From Variovorax sp. V213 (lineage in GTDB: Bacteria; Pseudomonadota; Gammaproteobacteria; Burkholderiales; Burkholderiaceae_C): 64,000 nucleotides of DNA. Positions within the stretch are counted from its first letter, which is position 1. The number at the start of each line of letters is the position of its first letter. The position numbers were made by a program, and so were the translations under genes. The notes beneath the pieces were generated by a model, which did not search any database, was not told the DNA's origin, and was given only the letters and a program-made list of their open reading frames with translations. This document shows positions 7,616-16,652 of the stretch, piece by piece. The DNA is taken from the NCBI RefSeq assembly GCF_041154455.1, contig NZ_AP028665.1, positions 806,001 through 870,000 on the forward strand, in the 5' to 3' direction.

Positions 7616-9139
7616 ATGGAAGTCCTGAACAATCTGGCGTTTGGCTTTTCGCACGCCCTGACGTGGCAGAACCTGATGTTCTGCGCCATCGGCTGCACCG
7701 TGGGAACACTGGTGGGCCTGTTGCCCGGCCTGGGGCCGCTGGCGACCATCAGCCTGCTGCTGCCGCTGACCTATTCCATTCCCACGACCGGTGCGCTCAT
7801 CATGCTGGCCGGCATCTACTACGGCGCCCAATACGGCGACAGCGTGAGCGCCATCACCATGAAGATCCCGCATGCGAGCAGCATCGTGGCCTGTATCGAC
7901 GGGTACGCGATGACGCTGAAGGGCAAGACCGGCCTGGCGCTCTTCACGGCGGGGTTCTCCAGCTTCATCGGCGGCACGGTGGCCATCCTGGTGCTGTCGT
8001 TCTTCGCGCCCATGCTGGGTGAGGTCGCCTTCCTGTTCGGCCCCGCCGACTATGTCGCGATGATGCTGGTGGGCTTCGTGTGCGTGAGCTTCGTCACGAC
8101 CGGCAGCCTGCTGAACGGCCTGGCGATGTGCATGATCGGCGTGCTGCTGGGAACGATCGGCACCGACGTGAACAGCGGCATGGCGCGCTTCACGCTGGAC
8201 ATGCCCTTCCTGACCGACGGCGTGGGCATCGTGAGCATCGCGCTGGGCTGCTTCGGCATCGCCGAGATCACCAAGAACCTCGATTCCCGCGAGGAGCGCT
8301 CGCCCTTCAACGGCAAGATCAACCTCATCCCCACCTGGGCGGAGTTCAAGCGGATCATCCCCAGCGCGCTGCGCGGCAGCGTGGTCGGCTCGCTGCTGGG
8401 CATCCTGCCCGGCGGCGGCCCCACCATCGCGCAGTTCGCTGCCTACGCGCTCGACAAGAAGGTCAGCAAGTACAAGCACGAGATCGGCTCCGGCTGCATC
8501 GAGGGCGTGGCCGGCCAGGCCGCGGCCGACGAAGCGGCGGCGCGCACCAGCTTCATTCCGCTGATGAGCATCGGCATCCCCGAGAACGCCGTGATGGCGC
8601 TGATGCTGGCGGCCTTCATCATCAAGGGCATCCAGCCGGGGCCGAACATGATCGGCGCCCACCCCGAGCTGTTCTGGGGCCTGGTGGCCAGCATGTGGAT
8701 CGGCAACGTGTTCCTGCTGGTGCTGAACGTGCCGCTGGTGCGCTACTGGCTCTCGGTGTTCAAGATTCCGTACAGCGTGCTGTTCCCGTCGATCCTGTTC
8801 TTCTGCTGCATCGGCACCTACAGCGTGAACAACAACCTGGAGGACGTCTTCATCACCTCCGCCTTCGGCTTCATGGGCTACATGTTCATGCGCCTGGAAC
8901 TGGACGCCGCGCCGCTCATGCTCGGCTTCATCCTGGGCCCGATGCTGGAGGAGAACTTCCGCCGCGCGATGCTGCTGAGCCGCGGAAGCTTTGGCGCCTT
9001 CGTGACGCGGCCCATCAGCGGCACCTTGCTCAGCCTGATCGGTGTCTTTGTCGTGTGGCAGTTGGTCGCTTTCGTGCTCCAGGCCCGAAAGAAAAGCGCC
9101 ATTGGAGCGACTCCTATGGCACTGGAGCCGCAGGAGTAG
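7616..9139 (+). CDS. tctA: Tripartite tricarboxylate transporter large membrane subunit (TctA)
   Basis: A 507-residue inner-membrane permease with about 10-12 helices. It carries the two family signatures: GLLPGLGPLATISLLLPLTY near residue 38 and the internal-repeat equivalent GILPGGGPTIAQFAAY near residue 262. The YYGAQYGDSVSAI segment that follows the first glycine-rich loop is also typical. It works with TctB and the Bug receptor at 5896. Length and motifs are intact, so the operon ends with a complete transporter. The next gene is convergent. Confidence 0.95.
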   Translation: MEVLNNLAFGFSHALTWQNLMFCAIGCTVGTLVGLLPGLGPLATISLLLPLTYSIPTTGALIMLAGIYYGAQYGDSVSAITMKIPHASSIVACIDGYAMTLKGKTGLALFTAGFSSFIGGTVAILVLSFFAPMLGEVAFLFGPADYVAMMLVGFVCVSFVTTGSLLNGLAMCMIGVLLGTIGTDVNSGMARFTLDMPFLTDGVGIVSIALGCFGIAEITKNLDSREERSPFNGKINLIPTWAEFKRIIPSALRGSVVGSLLGILPGGGPTIAQFAAYALDKKVSKYKHEIGSGCIEGVAGQAAADEAAARTSFIPLMSIGIPENAVMALMLAAFIIKGIQPGPNMIGAHPELFWGLVASMWIGNVFLLVLNVPLVRYWLSVFKIPYSVLFPSILFFCCIGTYSVNNNLEDVFITSAFGFMGYMFMRLELDAAPLMLGFILGPMLEENFRRAMLLSRGSFGAFVTRPISGTLLSLIGVFVVWQLVAFVLQARKKSAIGATPMALEPQE

Positions 9140-9217
9140 CGCAAGACAGCCGCGTTGGCGAAGGGCTGCCGGCCAGCCCGCGCGGCGCGGCAGGTTCAGT
9201 CCGCCCGCCTGGCCAGC

Positions 9218-10336
9218 TCACGGCAAGCGCCGCCGCGCCTTGACCGCCGAAGCCAGGCCCTCGAGCACCGGCACCGTCTGAGCGAAGCCGATGCAGGCAT
9301 CGGTGATCGAGACGCCGTGCTTCAGCGCGACGCCAGGCTTCAGGTCCTGGCGTCCTTCCTCGAGATGGCTCTCGATCATGATGCCCGTGATGCGCCGCTC
9401 GCCGGCCGCGATCTGCGCCGCCACGTCTTCGGCGACCACGATCTGCCGCTGATGCTGCTTGCTGCTGTTGCCGTGCGAGACGTCGATCATGACCTGGGGC
9501 CGCAGGCCGTTCGCCAGCAGCGCCTCGCAGCTGGCCGCGACATCGGCGGCCGAATAGTTGGGCGCCTTGCCGCCGCGCAGGATCACGTGGCAGTCGTCGT
9601 TGCCGCGCGTCTCGAAGATCGCCGCCATGCCCATCTTGGTCATGCCCATGAAGGCATGCGGTGCGCGGGCCGCGAGGATGGCGTCGGCCGCCACCTTGAC
9701 GCTGCCGTCCGTGCCGTTCTTGAAGCCGACCGGGCAGCTCAGGCCCGACGCCAGCTGCCGATGGCTTTGGCTTTCGGTGGTGCGCGCTCCGATGGCACCC
9801 CAGGCGATCAGGTCGGCAATGAACTGCGGGCTCAGCAGGTCGAGGAACTCGGTGCCCGTCGGCAGGCCCAGGGTGGTCAGCTCGAGCAGCAGGCGCCGCG
9901 CGCGCTCCAGGCCTTCGTTGATCGCGAAGCTGCCGTCCAGGTGCGGGTCGTTGATGTAGCCCTTCCAGCCCACGGTGGTGCGCGGCTTCTCGAAATAGGC
10001 CCGCATCACGATCAGCAGGTCGTCCTGCAGGGAGTCGGCGACGGTCTTCAGGCGCTGTGCGTATTCGATGGCCTGGTCGTGGTCATGGATGGAGCAGGGG
10101 CCGACCACGACGACCAGCCGGTCGTCGCGACCGTGGAGCACGTCCGCGATGGCCGCGCGGCTGCCTTCGACCAGCGCCAGCGTGTTGTCGCGCACGGGCA
10201 CGCGTTCCTGCAGCAAGGCCGGCGTGATGAGCGGCCGAACGGCGCCGATGCGCACGTCGTCGATCCGGGTGGTGTCGAGCGTGCTGTCGCGGGAGCCGAT
10301 TTCGGCGTCGTGGAGGGGGTCGTCGAGACGGGGCAT
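9218..10336 (-). CDS. aroG: 3-deoxy-7-phosphoheptulonate (DAHP) synthase, class I (AroF/G/H type)
   Basis: Condenses phosphoenolpyruvate with erythrose 4-phosphate, the first step of the shikimate pathway in the cytosol. It has 372 residues against about 350 for E. coli AroG. Diagnostic segments are VVVGPCSIHDHDQAIEYA, MRAYFEKPRTTVGWKG, the metal- and substrate-binding GTEFLDLLSPQ, GFKNGTDGS, and DVSHGNSSKQH with ESHLEEG. ATG at 10336 (MPRLDDP) is preferred; an in-frame ATG at 10402 would add 22 residues, and neither has a strong ribosome site. Which aromatic amino acid inhibits it is not resolved, so the symbol denotes the class. It lies downstream of the unknown gene at 10434, possibly co-transcribed. 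Confidence 0.93.
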   Translation of the reverse strand: MPRLDDPLHDAEIGSRDSTLDTTRIDDVRIGAVRPLITPALLQERVPVRDNTLALVEGSRAAIADVLHGRDDRLVVVVGPCSIHDHDQAIEYAQRLKTVADSLQDDLLIVMRAYFEKPRTTVGWKGYINDPHLDGSFAINEGLERARRLLLELTTLGLPTGTEFLDLLSPQFIADLIAWGAIGARTTESQSHRQLASGLSCPVGFKNGTDGSVKVAADAILAARAPHAFMGMTKMGMAAIFETRGNDDCHVILRGGKAPNYSAADVAASCEALLANGLRPQVMIDVSHGNSSKQHQRQIVVAEDVAAQIAAGERRITGIMIESHLEEGRQDLKPGVALKHGVSITDACIGFAQTVPVLEGLASAVKARRRLP

Positions 10337-10433
10337 GGTCGTGGCTGTGATTTTCGAACTGGGCTTTTTCCGATTGTCTTCGAAGGTGCCCACAGCCGAC
10401 ATGCCTGCGAGGCGGCCGAGTTGCCTGCCGCAG

Positions 10434-11573
10434 CTACGCGTCCGGCACGTCCCGGTGTGGACGAAGATCGACCCGTGCCCCTGCCACCTTGCAGTTCCCG
10501 ATATCGAGGATGAAGCGCATGTGCGGCCCGTCGACAACGAGCTGGAGCTTGAGCCGCGCCGTGATCCTGTCGCAGCCCAGCTGCGCGCCCCTCCAATCCG
10601 CCACTGCATTGGCGGCCGACAATGAAGCCATCTCGACGGCCAGGCCCTGGCCGAGGGCGTCGGAGTGCATGCCCACCGCATTGCGGCCTTCGCCGCGCCC
10701 CTCCAATCGCACTTGCAGGCCCGGCACGGCAAGGAGTCCATCGCCGAGTTGCACCTCGCCGGAAAGCGCGGTGCGGCCGAGCAACAGGCGCGCCTGCTCC
10801 GTCACCCCCTGGCCCGGGCCACCACCGCTGTGGCGCAGCATCGTCTCGCCGAAAGCCTTCAGGTACAGCTTGCCGCGTTCCGAGACCCACGGGCTCAGCA
10901 AGGCGCCGCGGTGTTCGAATTCCACCCCTGAGAGCGGTGCCGATGCGAACTGATAAAGATAGCTGCGCCCATTCGGCGCATCGACATACAGGCCCAGGCG
11001 ACTCACGCCCATGCGCGAATCCGGTCCCAGATGCTCGACCGTCGCATCGTTGAAGTCGATCTGTCCCTGCCGTATCGGCACCGTGACCTCGGCGTCGAAC
11101 AGCAGGTGCGCGTCGGTGATCTCTCCGCGGATCGTGCCGTCTGCCTCGCCGAGCGGGCCGAGGCTCCACGCGTCGGCCGGCGTGCCGGGTGCGGCCGCGC
11201 CCGCACTGCGCATCGCGTCCCATGCGCCGCGAATCTGCGGCGGCACGGTCAACGGCCCATGCAGCTTCACGCCCGAGAGCTCGGCTTCGCCCGCCTGGAT
11301 GGCAGACAGATGCGGCACGCCGGCATCGATCCGCATCTGCGCCACCAGCTCACGCACGGCGATGCGGTCGATCTCCAGCACCAGTGCCCCGGAAGCAAGC
11401 CGGAGCGCGCTCGCCTCGAACTGCCGGGCGCCGACTTCGATCACGCCGTCTTGTCCGGGTTGCCAGGTGACGCCCTCGAGTGACCAGCGATCGCGAGCGG
11501 CCTTGTCGGAAGCTCCGAGTTCCAGCCCGAGCAAGAGATCGACGAGGGAGGCCGCGAGTGGGACGCTGCTCAT
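10434..11573 (-). CDS. Conserved hypothetical protein, 379 residues
   Basis: Not recognised. ATG at 11573 gives MSSVPLAASLVDLLLGLELG; longer in-frame starts add a basic, low-complexity stretch antisense to the kinase promoter region. There is no signal peptide or clear membrane segment. The chain is mostly alternating hydrophobic strands (WSLEGVTWQPGQDGVIEVGARQ and similar), suggesting a repetitive beta-fold. Elements such as GEITDAHLLFDAEVTVPIRQG and MGVSRLGLYVDAPNGRSYLY could resemble AsmA-like or lipid-transfer beta-sheet proteins, but this is only impression. Codon use matches its neighbours. It ends 97 bases before the DAHP synthase start and may share its transcript. The divergent histidine kinase begins 173 bases away. 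Confidence 0.6.
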   Translation of the reverse strand: MSSVPLAASLVDLLLGLELGASDKAARDRWSLEGVTWQPGQDGVIEVGARQFEASALRLASGALVLEIDRIAVRELVAQMRIDAGVPHLSAIQAGEAELSGVKLHGPLTVPPQIRGAWDAMRSAGAAAPGTPADAWSLGPLGEADGTIRGEITDAHLLFDAEVTVPIRQGQIDFNDATVEHLGPDSRMGVSRLGLYVDAPNGRSYLYQFASAPLSGVEFEHRGALLSPWVSERGKLYLKAFGETMLRHSGGGPGQGVTEQARLLLGRTALSGEVQLGDGLLAVPGLQVRLEGRGEGRNAVGMHSDALGQGLAVEMASLSAANAVADWRGAQLGCDRITARLKLQLVVDGPHMRFILDIGNCKVAGARVDLRPHRDVPDA

Positions 11574-11746
11574 GCGGCTTTGTACCAGACGTGGGGCAGA
11601 AGCGGATCCGCCCGTTCGATGGGCGCGTGGTTTGGCCGAGCACATAATTGTGACCTGATGAAAGCGTCTTCCATTGCCCTTGGCCACCACACTCTTCGTG
11701 TCGCGATGGTGGCGGTCGATGCTGGCTTCGAAGGCAGAAGCCATTC

Positions 11747-13723
11747 ATGAAGCCCGGCCGCGGCGGTGGTTGCTGGGCAGGCCGGTGGATCGCAAAGCTG
11801 TGGCTCGCCTTGCCGATGGCAGCCTTGCCCTGCGCGCACGCGAATGAGCCACCGGCCGCGCAGGAGGTGCAGCAGCGCGAGGGCGTTCTCCACATCACGC
11901 AGGCCGAATTGCTGTCCGTTCCAGGTTCGGGTTATTCCGCCCCTCCGCGGCGTGCGGACGACGCCGGGTTGCCGAGTGACGGGTGGAAGGCGGTCGCTCT
12001 TCCGCATACGGCGGGCCGCGAACTGGTACCCACGTCGGCGGCCGGCGAGCGGACCATCACCGACTGGTACCGCATCGATCTGGCCCCGCTGGCGCCATCG
12101 ACGCGGCAGCGCTTTCTCTACCTTCCGCGCTGGAAGACCCTGGGCCACATCGCGGTGTATGGCGACGGCGTCCTGCTCTATCAATCGCATGGCAGCCCCG
12201 TGCACAACGGCTACAACCATCCGCTGTTGCTGCCGCTCAATGCGGCGGCCCATGCGCTGTCCCCGACGTCCGTGCTGATTCGCGTCGACCGCCTGCGCAG
12301 CAGCGGGAGCGGATTCTCGACGGTGTGGGTCGGCGACCAGGACTCACTGATCTGGCGCTACCAGGCTCGCGAGTTGCTGCAGGTGCAGTTGCCGTTCATG
12401 GGCAGTGCCGCGTTCCTCGCGGTGGGTGCATTCGCCTTCGCGGTGTGGGTGGGCAAAAGGCGCGAATCGCTCTACCTGTTGTTCTTTGCGATCTCGACGA
12501 TGGCTTTCTTGCGCACGCTTCACTACTACGTGAGCGGCGAGAACCTCCCGATCACCGATGAGTGGTTCGAGTGGGTCACCGTGGCCTCGTTGCTCTGGTT
12601 GATCATCCTCATCCACCTGTTCCTGCAGCGCCTGCACCAGCAGCCCTCGGCCTGGCTGACCCGTTCGTCGGTGGCGTTGGCGACGGTCAGCAGCATTGCG
12701 ACGCTGCCTCATGCGTCGTTCGCCAGCCTGTACCTGTTCACGCCGCTGCTCAACCTGATGGTGCTGCCGGTGGCGGTCCTGATCTTTGCGGTGAACTTGC
12801 GCAAGGCGCTGCGCGCCAGATTGCCCGAGGGGCGGCTGGTGGCGGGCTGGGCAGTGCTCGCGGTCGCCTTCACCTCGTACGACGGGCTCCTGCAAAACAA
12901 CCTGGTCAGCCCGGAGAGCGTGTACACCTCGCCCTACGCCATCATCGGCCTGTTTTTCATCTTCTCGTACATCATGTTCCAGCTGTACACGGGCGCGTTT
13001 GCCGAGGTGGCCCGGCTGAACAAGGGCCTGGCCCAGCGCCTGCAAGCGCGCGAAGCCGAGCTGGAGCAGAGCTACCAGCGGATGCGCGCGATCGAGAACG
13101 AGCACATGCTCGGTGCCGAGCGCAAGCGCCTGATGCAGGACATGCACGACGGGCTGGGTTCGTCGCTGATCAGCGCCATCCGTTCGGTGGAGCAGGGCGC
13201 CATGAACAAGGCCGAGATCTCGGGCGTGCTCAAGGGCTGCATGGACGACCTGAAGCTGGCGATCGACTCCATGGAAAGCGTGGACGCCGATCTGCTGCTG
13301 CTGCTGGCGACCTTGCGTTTTCGCCTGGCGCCGCGCATCGAGAGCGCCGGACTCGCGCTGCGCTGGGAAGTGCAGTCGGTGCCTGCGCTGCCGTGGCTGG
13401 ACCCGAGCAGCGCGCTCCACATCCTGCGCATCATGCAGGAATGCGTGGCCAACGTGCTGCGCCATACGCAGGCCACCAGCATCTGCTTCAGTACCGCCAC
13501 GGATGGCCAGGGCGTGCGCGTGGTGATCGAAGACAACGGGGCGGGCTTCGCCGTGGACGAGGCCCTGCGTCGAAGTGGCCGGGGGCTGCGCAACCAGCAG
13601 CGGCGTGCATCGGCCATCGGCGGCGCCGTGAGCTGGGAGTCGAGCAGCGCCGGAACCCGCTTCACGCTCTGGTTGCCTCTTCACCGCGGGGCCATGCCGA
13701 AGACGACGGCGTTCACGTCCTAG
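11747..13723 (+). CDS. Sensor histidine kinase with 7TM-DISM module (HisKA_3 type), orphan
   Basis: A 658-residue membrane kinase. After a signal/TM start, a periplasmic 7TMR-DISMED2-like beta domain spans about residues 40-200 (TDWYRIDLAPL, RFLYLPRWKTLGHIAVYGDG). Seven hydrophobic helices follow at about 215-425, then a coiled coil. The HisKA_3 phospho-acceptor box is LMQDMHDGLGSSLISAI, and the HATPase_c domain has the N-box IMQECVANVLRHTQ and VVIEDNGAGF. HisKA_3 kinases normally pair with NarL/FixJ regulators, but neither neighbour encodes one, so the partner is elsewhere. The DISM domain suggests sensing of a small carbohydrate-like or other extracellular ligand. Start ATG 11747 gives a plausible basic n-region. 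Confidence 0.88.
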   Translation: MKPGRGGGCWAGRWIAKLWLALPMAALPCAHANEPPAAQEVQQREGVLHITQAELLSVPGSGYSAPPRRADDAGLPSDGWKAVALPHTAGRELVPTSAAGERTITDWYRIDLAPLAPSTRQRFLYLPRWKTLGHIAVYGDGVLLYQSHGSPVHNGYNHPLLLPLNAAAHALSPTSVLIRVDRLRSSGSGFSTVWVGDQDSLIWRYQARELLQVQLPFMGSAAFLAVGAFAFAVWVGKRRESLYLLFFAISTMAFLRTLHYYVSGENLPITDEWFEWVTVASLLWLIILIHLFLQRLHQQPSAWLTRSSVALATVSSIATLPHASFASLYLFTPLLNLMVLPVAVLIFAVNLRKALRARLPEGRLVAGWAVLAVAFTSYDGLLQNNLVSPESVYTSPYAIIGLFFIFSYIMFQLYTGAFAEVARLNKGLAQRLQAREAELEQSYQRMRAIENEHMLGAERKRLMQDMHDGLGSSLISAIRSVEQGAMNKAEISGVLKGCMDDLKLAIDSMESVDADLLLLLATLRFRLAPRIESAGLALRWEVQSVPALPWLDPSSALHILRIMQECVANVLRHTQATSICFSTATDGQGVRVVIEDNGAGFAVDEALRRSGRGLRNQQRRASAIGGAVSWESSSAGTRFTLWLPLHRGAMPKTTAFTS

Positions 13724-13735
13724 GCGGCCGCTCCC

Positions 13736-13996
13736 TCATTTGTCGAAAGACCCGCAGACATGGTCCGCCCATTCGGACCGGGCGATCTCGTCAAAGGTCG
13801 GATCCATGGATCCAAAATCGCCGAGCAGCGTCAGAAATCCCTTGCCCACGTCGGCCTGGTCGGCCGCGCGCAGCCACCCCATCCCGCAGTCTTCGCAGTG
13901 CGCATAGATCCGATGGTTCGTGATGTCGTGCTGCAACACCAGCCGGCCGTGCCCGCAGTTCTCGCACATGCGGGTCCAATAGGAGGAGGTCACCAT
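13736..13996 (-). CDS. Small zinc-ribbon protein, unknown function
   Basis: An 86-residue protein beginning MVTSSYWTRMCENCGHGRL. Two CxxC pairs (CENC and, about 21 residues later, CEDC) form a likely zinc ribbon. The rest is acidic and helical (DPTFDEIARSEWADHVCG). ATG at 13996 has GGAGG-like sequence on the reverse strand close by and puts the first CxxC near the N-terminus; an upstream in-frame ATG (14050) is less likely. It is convergent with the histidine kinase, with a 12-base gap. No specific function can be assigned. DNA- or protein-binding accessory roles are typical of such ribbons. Confidence 0.6.
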   Translation of the reverse strand: MVTSSYWTRMCENCGHGRLVLQHDITNHRIYAHCEDCGMGWLRAADQADVGKGFLTLLGDFGSMDPTFDEIARSEWADHVCGSFDK

Positions 13997-14090
13997 AGGG
14001 CTATGCAGGCTGTGAAATGGCTGGCGCCCGGCCGTGCGCGGCCGCGGCAACCCGGCGCCGGCTGTCGCTTGCAGCTGCGGTCCGGCGGCT

Positions 14091-14384
14091 TCAGAGGCCG
14101 TGAATGAGGTAGACCCCCCGCGGGGACGAAGGCACCTTCAGCGTGTACTCGCCCACCTTGGAGAAGCGGTACTCGCGGCCGTTGAAAGAGGCTGAGGGGG
14201 TGTTGGTCCAGATGCGGTATTCGTAGCCGCCCTCCAGGGGCGTGACCTGCAATACGCGCATCACCGGGGGCACGACCACCTTGAAGCTCAGCTGGCGGGT
14301 GGCGCTGCTCGACGCCGCCACGAGCCCGGTCTGCGCGGTGCAGACCGGCGGCAGAAGAAGCAATGCGGACAGGGCGCCCTTCAT
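14091..14384 (-). CDS. Small secreted protein related to the pilin-like subunits upstream
   Basis: A 97-residue exported protein with signal peptide MKGALSALLLLPPVCTAQ. The mature part has ATRQLSFKVVVPPVMRVLQV, which matches SAKLDFKIVVPKVLFLQVGTG in the 216-residue protein at 18707, placing it in the same family. It lacks that protein's long middle and its PAGTY C-terminal motif, ending instead in PSSPRGVYLIHGL, so it is either a truncated subunit or a specialised capping or regulatory member. It lies 178 bases downstream of the barrel gene, beyond a terminator-like repeat at 14502-14572, so it may be expressed separately or at lower level. ATG 14384 is chosen for the signal peptide. Confidence 0.65.
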   Translation of the reverse strand: MKGALSALLLLPPVCTAQTGLVAASSSATRQLSFKVVVPPVMRVLQVTPLEGGYEYRIWTNTPSASFNGREYRFSKVGEYTLKVPSSPRGVYLIHGL

Positions 14385-14501
14385 GCACACCCCTGCAAAT
14401 ATCCTGCTCCCGGACATAAGGCTTACTCCCCGAAGAACACTGGGCTGGAGGCATCTGTGCGATGCCCGACCTTCGTATATCGGCAGCCGGCTTCAAAAAT
14501 G

Positions 14502-14572
14502 AAGACCGGTGGAGCAAGTAAATACGGCAGGCGGTGTGAGCGCAACTGCCTTTCGTCGGATTCACCGGTCTT
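14502..14572 (-). terminator. Terminator-like inverted repeat after the barrel gene
   Basis: Perfect 10-base arms (AAGACCGGTG at 14502-14511, CACCGGTCTT at 14563-14572) enclose a second stem (GGCAG/CTGCC). On the reverse strand the distal arm is followed by CATTTTT. The repeat begins at the barrel stop codon (14562-14564). It could end or attenuate the operon before the 97-residue gene. The 51-base loop is long for an intrinsic terminator, so confidence is moderate. Confidence 0.5.
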
Positions 14573-16652
14573 TCTGGATCGGGAAGTCGGTCATGGCGGC
14601 GTCTCGCACATAGACGTTGACGCGCCGCGATGGGGAACCCGCACTGCTCCAGGGCAGCGGCAGGTTGTCCTGGACCAGCTCGATCTGGTGGCTGCCGGCG
14701 GCCACGGAGGGGAAGCTGTAGAGGCCCTGGGCGTCGGTGCGGGCCACGTAGTTGCGATCGAGCACCACCGTCACGCCGGGAACGCCGCCTTCGCTGGCCT
14801 CGCGCAGGCCGTTGTTGTTCTGGTCGAAGAAGACGTAGCCCTCGAGCCTGCCCGCGCCGGCCCCGGGGGCGCCGCCGATCGGTGCGCTGGCCACGCCGGC
14901 GCGGCTCTCGTAGCGAAGCGCCACCATGAACGAGCGGTTGGAGGGCAGCACGCGCACGGCCTGCTGCATGGCTGTCGTCAGCGCCGACACCACGGCGGGG
15001 TTGAGCGACTCCTGCCCGCGTGCGGCCGCGTACTGGGCGATGAACGACCAGCCCAGGCCCAGCGGCCAGCTCAGGCGCGCGTTGGCGCTCAAGAAGCGCG
15101 AATCGGTGTCGCCGATGCCGTTGCTGCCGCGCAGGCTCAGGTCGAGCCGGGCGCCGGCGGCGAGCGGCGTTGTGCCCAGCACCCCCCAGTGCACGGTGCG
15201 CGAATCGATTCCGGCCTGGCGCGATTGCTCGTAGGCCAGCGAGGTCGAGAGCGTCTGGTCCTCGCTGACGCGCCAGGCGTGGTCGATGCCGGTGCGCAGC
15301 ACGCGCAGGTCGGTGCCGCGCGCAACGTCGGTGCGCCACTGGCTGTAGCCCCAGTCGGACTTGTGCTCCCAGGTGAGCTGCGCCGACTGGGCGGCATAGC
15401 TGCCGGTGCGGGCGGCCACGTTGCCGGAGATCGAGTCGCGCGAATCGAAGCGAAAGCGGCCGAAGAGGTTGCCATACAGCGAGCGGCGCTGCAGCCCGCT
15501 CACGCTGTCGCTCACTTCGACGTTACCGCCCAGTTGCCATTGGCGGGAGGAGATGTCGCCGCGCCACGAGGCACCCCGCAGGTCGCTCGGCAGCGAGTCG
15601 CCGCCCCAGCGCAGCGAGGGCTGGAAATAGAACACGGTCGCGCTCTGCTGCATCAGCTCCGTGCGCCAGGTCGCGTCGACCCAGCCGCCGGTGGCCGAAT
15701 CGCGCGCTGCGCGCGACGAGGCGTCGGAGGGCTGCCCGGTGCTGTGCGCCAGGTTGGCCTGGACGCGCAGGCCGCCCACGCGTTCGCCGACGCCGCCATA
15801 GCCTTTGCCGACCGACTCGGCCCAGGGTGCCTGGCCTTGCCAGGAGACGGCGCTCCACACCGAGCGGGTGTCCTGGGCAAAGCCGGCCACGCCGTTGGCG
15901 TTGAAATTGCGCGTTTCCACCAACTGGACCGCCGCATCGGTGCGGCCCAGCGCGTAGGGGCCGTCGCTGCCGCTCAGCTGGGTCTGGGCTCCGGCGCCCG
16001 CCGCGGTGCCCCGCCCGGACGTGAAGCCCTGGGACGAAATGCCATCGAAATAGCCCAGCCGACCGGCCGACGCATTCAACGTGGTGCGCCCCGGCTGCTC
16101 GATGCTGAGCGACGCGCCTTCGATCGGCAGGCTGGGCAGGTAGACCCGGCCGACACCGCGTGCGAGCGGCGTGCTCGCCATGTTGATGTTGCCGATGCTG
16201 TTGTTGCCGAACCAGCCGCCGTCGAAGGGCATGGCGCGCTGGTCGATGCGCCAGGTGCTGCCGCTGCGGTAGGTGTAGGGCACCTGCGTTACCGGTGTGC
16301 CGGTGGTGCCGTACAGCGCAATGCCGCTGACCGGGACGGAATCGCGGTTCAGGTTCAGGTTGGCGGAAAGGGTGCCGTAGTCGGGCGTGTCGAGGTAGCC
16401 CGAGAACAGCAGCGAATGGTTGCGTGAGCGCGAGGCTCCGCTTTGCTGGGTGGACTGGCCTTCGATGGTCCAGCCGCGCGGCCAACCGCTGCCCTGGACC
16501 TGGGGCTCATCGACCGGCGCGGCCTGCGGGCTGTCGTCGAGCACGCGGTCGATGTATTGCGCCGCCTCGGGCTGCGCCCATGCGGATGTGCCGCCCAGCA
16601 CCTGCCCCGCGCCGCACAACCCGAGGGCGCCATAACGGAGCCAGCGCTTCAT
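14562..16652 (-). CDS. Outer-membrane barrel/usher-like protein with C-terminal SdrD_B-like domain
   Basis: A 696-residue exported protein starting MKRWLRYGALGLCGAGQ with cleavage near TSAWA-QPE. A short acidic N-terminal region precedes long stretches of amphipathic strands (about residues 75-600; for example RLSWPLGLGWSFIAQYA), as in a large beta-barrel. The C-terminus (about 605-690) is a CnaB/SdrD_B-like fold: GYVFFDQNNNGLREASEGG, then GVTVVLDR and DAQGLYSFPSVAAG. Its ATG overlaps the stop of the PapD-like chaperone gene by 4 bases. That position and coupling are what an usher would have, but I see no usual usher signatures (N-terminal FimD domain, plug). It may be a divergent usher or a surface anchor. 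Confidence 0.65.
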   Translation of the reverse strand: MKRWLRYGALGLCGAGQVLGGTSAWAQPEAAQYIDRVLDDSPQAAPVDEPQVQGSGWPRGWTIEGQSTQQSGASRSRNHSLLFSGYLDTPDYGTLSANLNLNRDSVPVSGIALYGTTGTPVTQVPYTYRSGSTWRIDQRAMPFDGGWFGNNSIGNINMASTPLARGVGRVYLPSLPIEGASLSIEQPGRTTLNASAGRLGYFDGISSQGFTSGRGTAAGAGAQTQLSGSDGPYALGRTDAAVQLVETRNFNANGVAGFAQDTRSVWSAVSWQGQAPWAESVGKGYGGVGERVGGLRVQANLAHSTGQPSDASSRAARDSATGGWVDATWRTELMQQSATVFYFQPSLRWGGDSLPSDLRGASWRGDISSRQWQLGGNVEVSDSVSGLQRRSLYGNLFGRFRFDSRDSISGNVAARTGSYAAQSAQLTWEHKSDWGYSQWRTDVARGTDLRVLRTGIDHAWRVSEDQTLSTSLAYEQSRQAGIDSRTVHWGVLGTTPLAAGARLDLSLRGSNGIGDTDSRFLSANARLSWPLGLGWSFIAQYAAARGQESLNPAVVSALTTAMQQAVRVLPSNRSFMVALRYESRAGVASAPIGGAPGAGAGRLEGYVFFDQNNNGLREASEGGVPGVTVVLDRNYVARTDAQGLYSFPSVAAGSHQIELVQDNLPLPWSSAGSPSRRVNVYVRDAAMTDFPIQKDR

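Noticed and set aside
14562..16652. Calling the 696-residue barrel a standard FimD/PapC usher
   Set aside because: It is about 100 residues short, I see no plug or N-terminal usher motifs, and it ends in an SdrD_B-like domain. Only its position suggests an usher.
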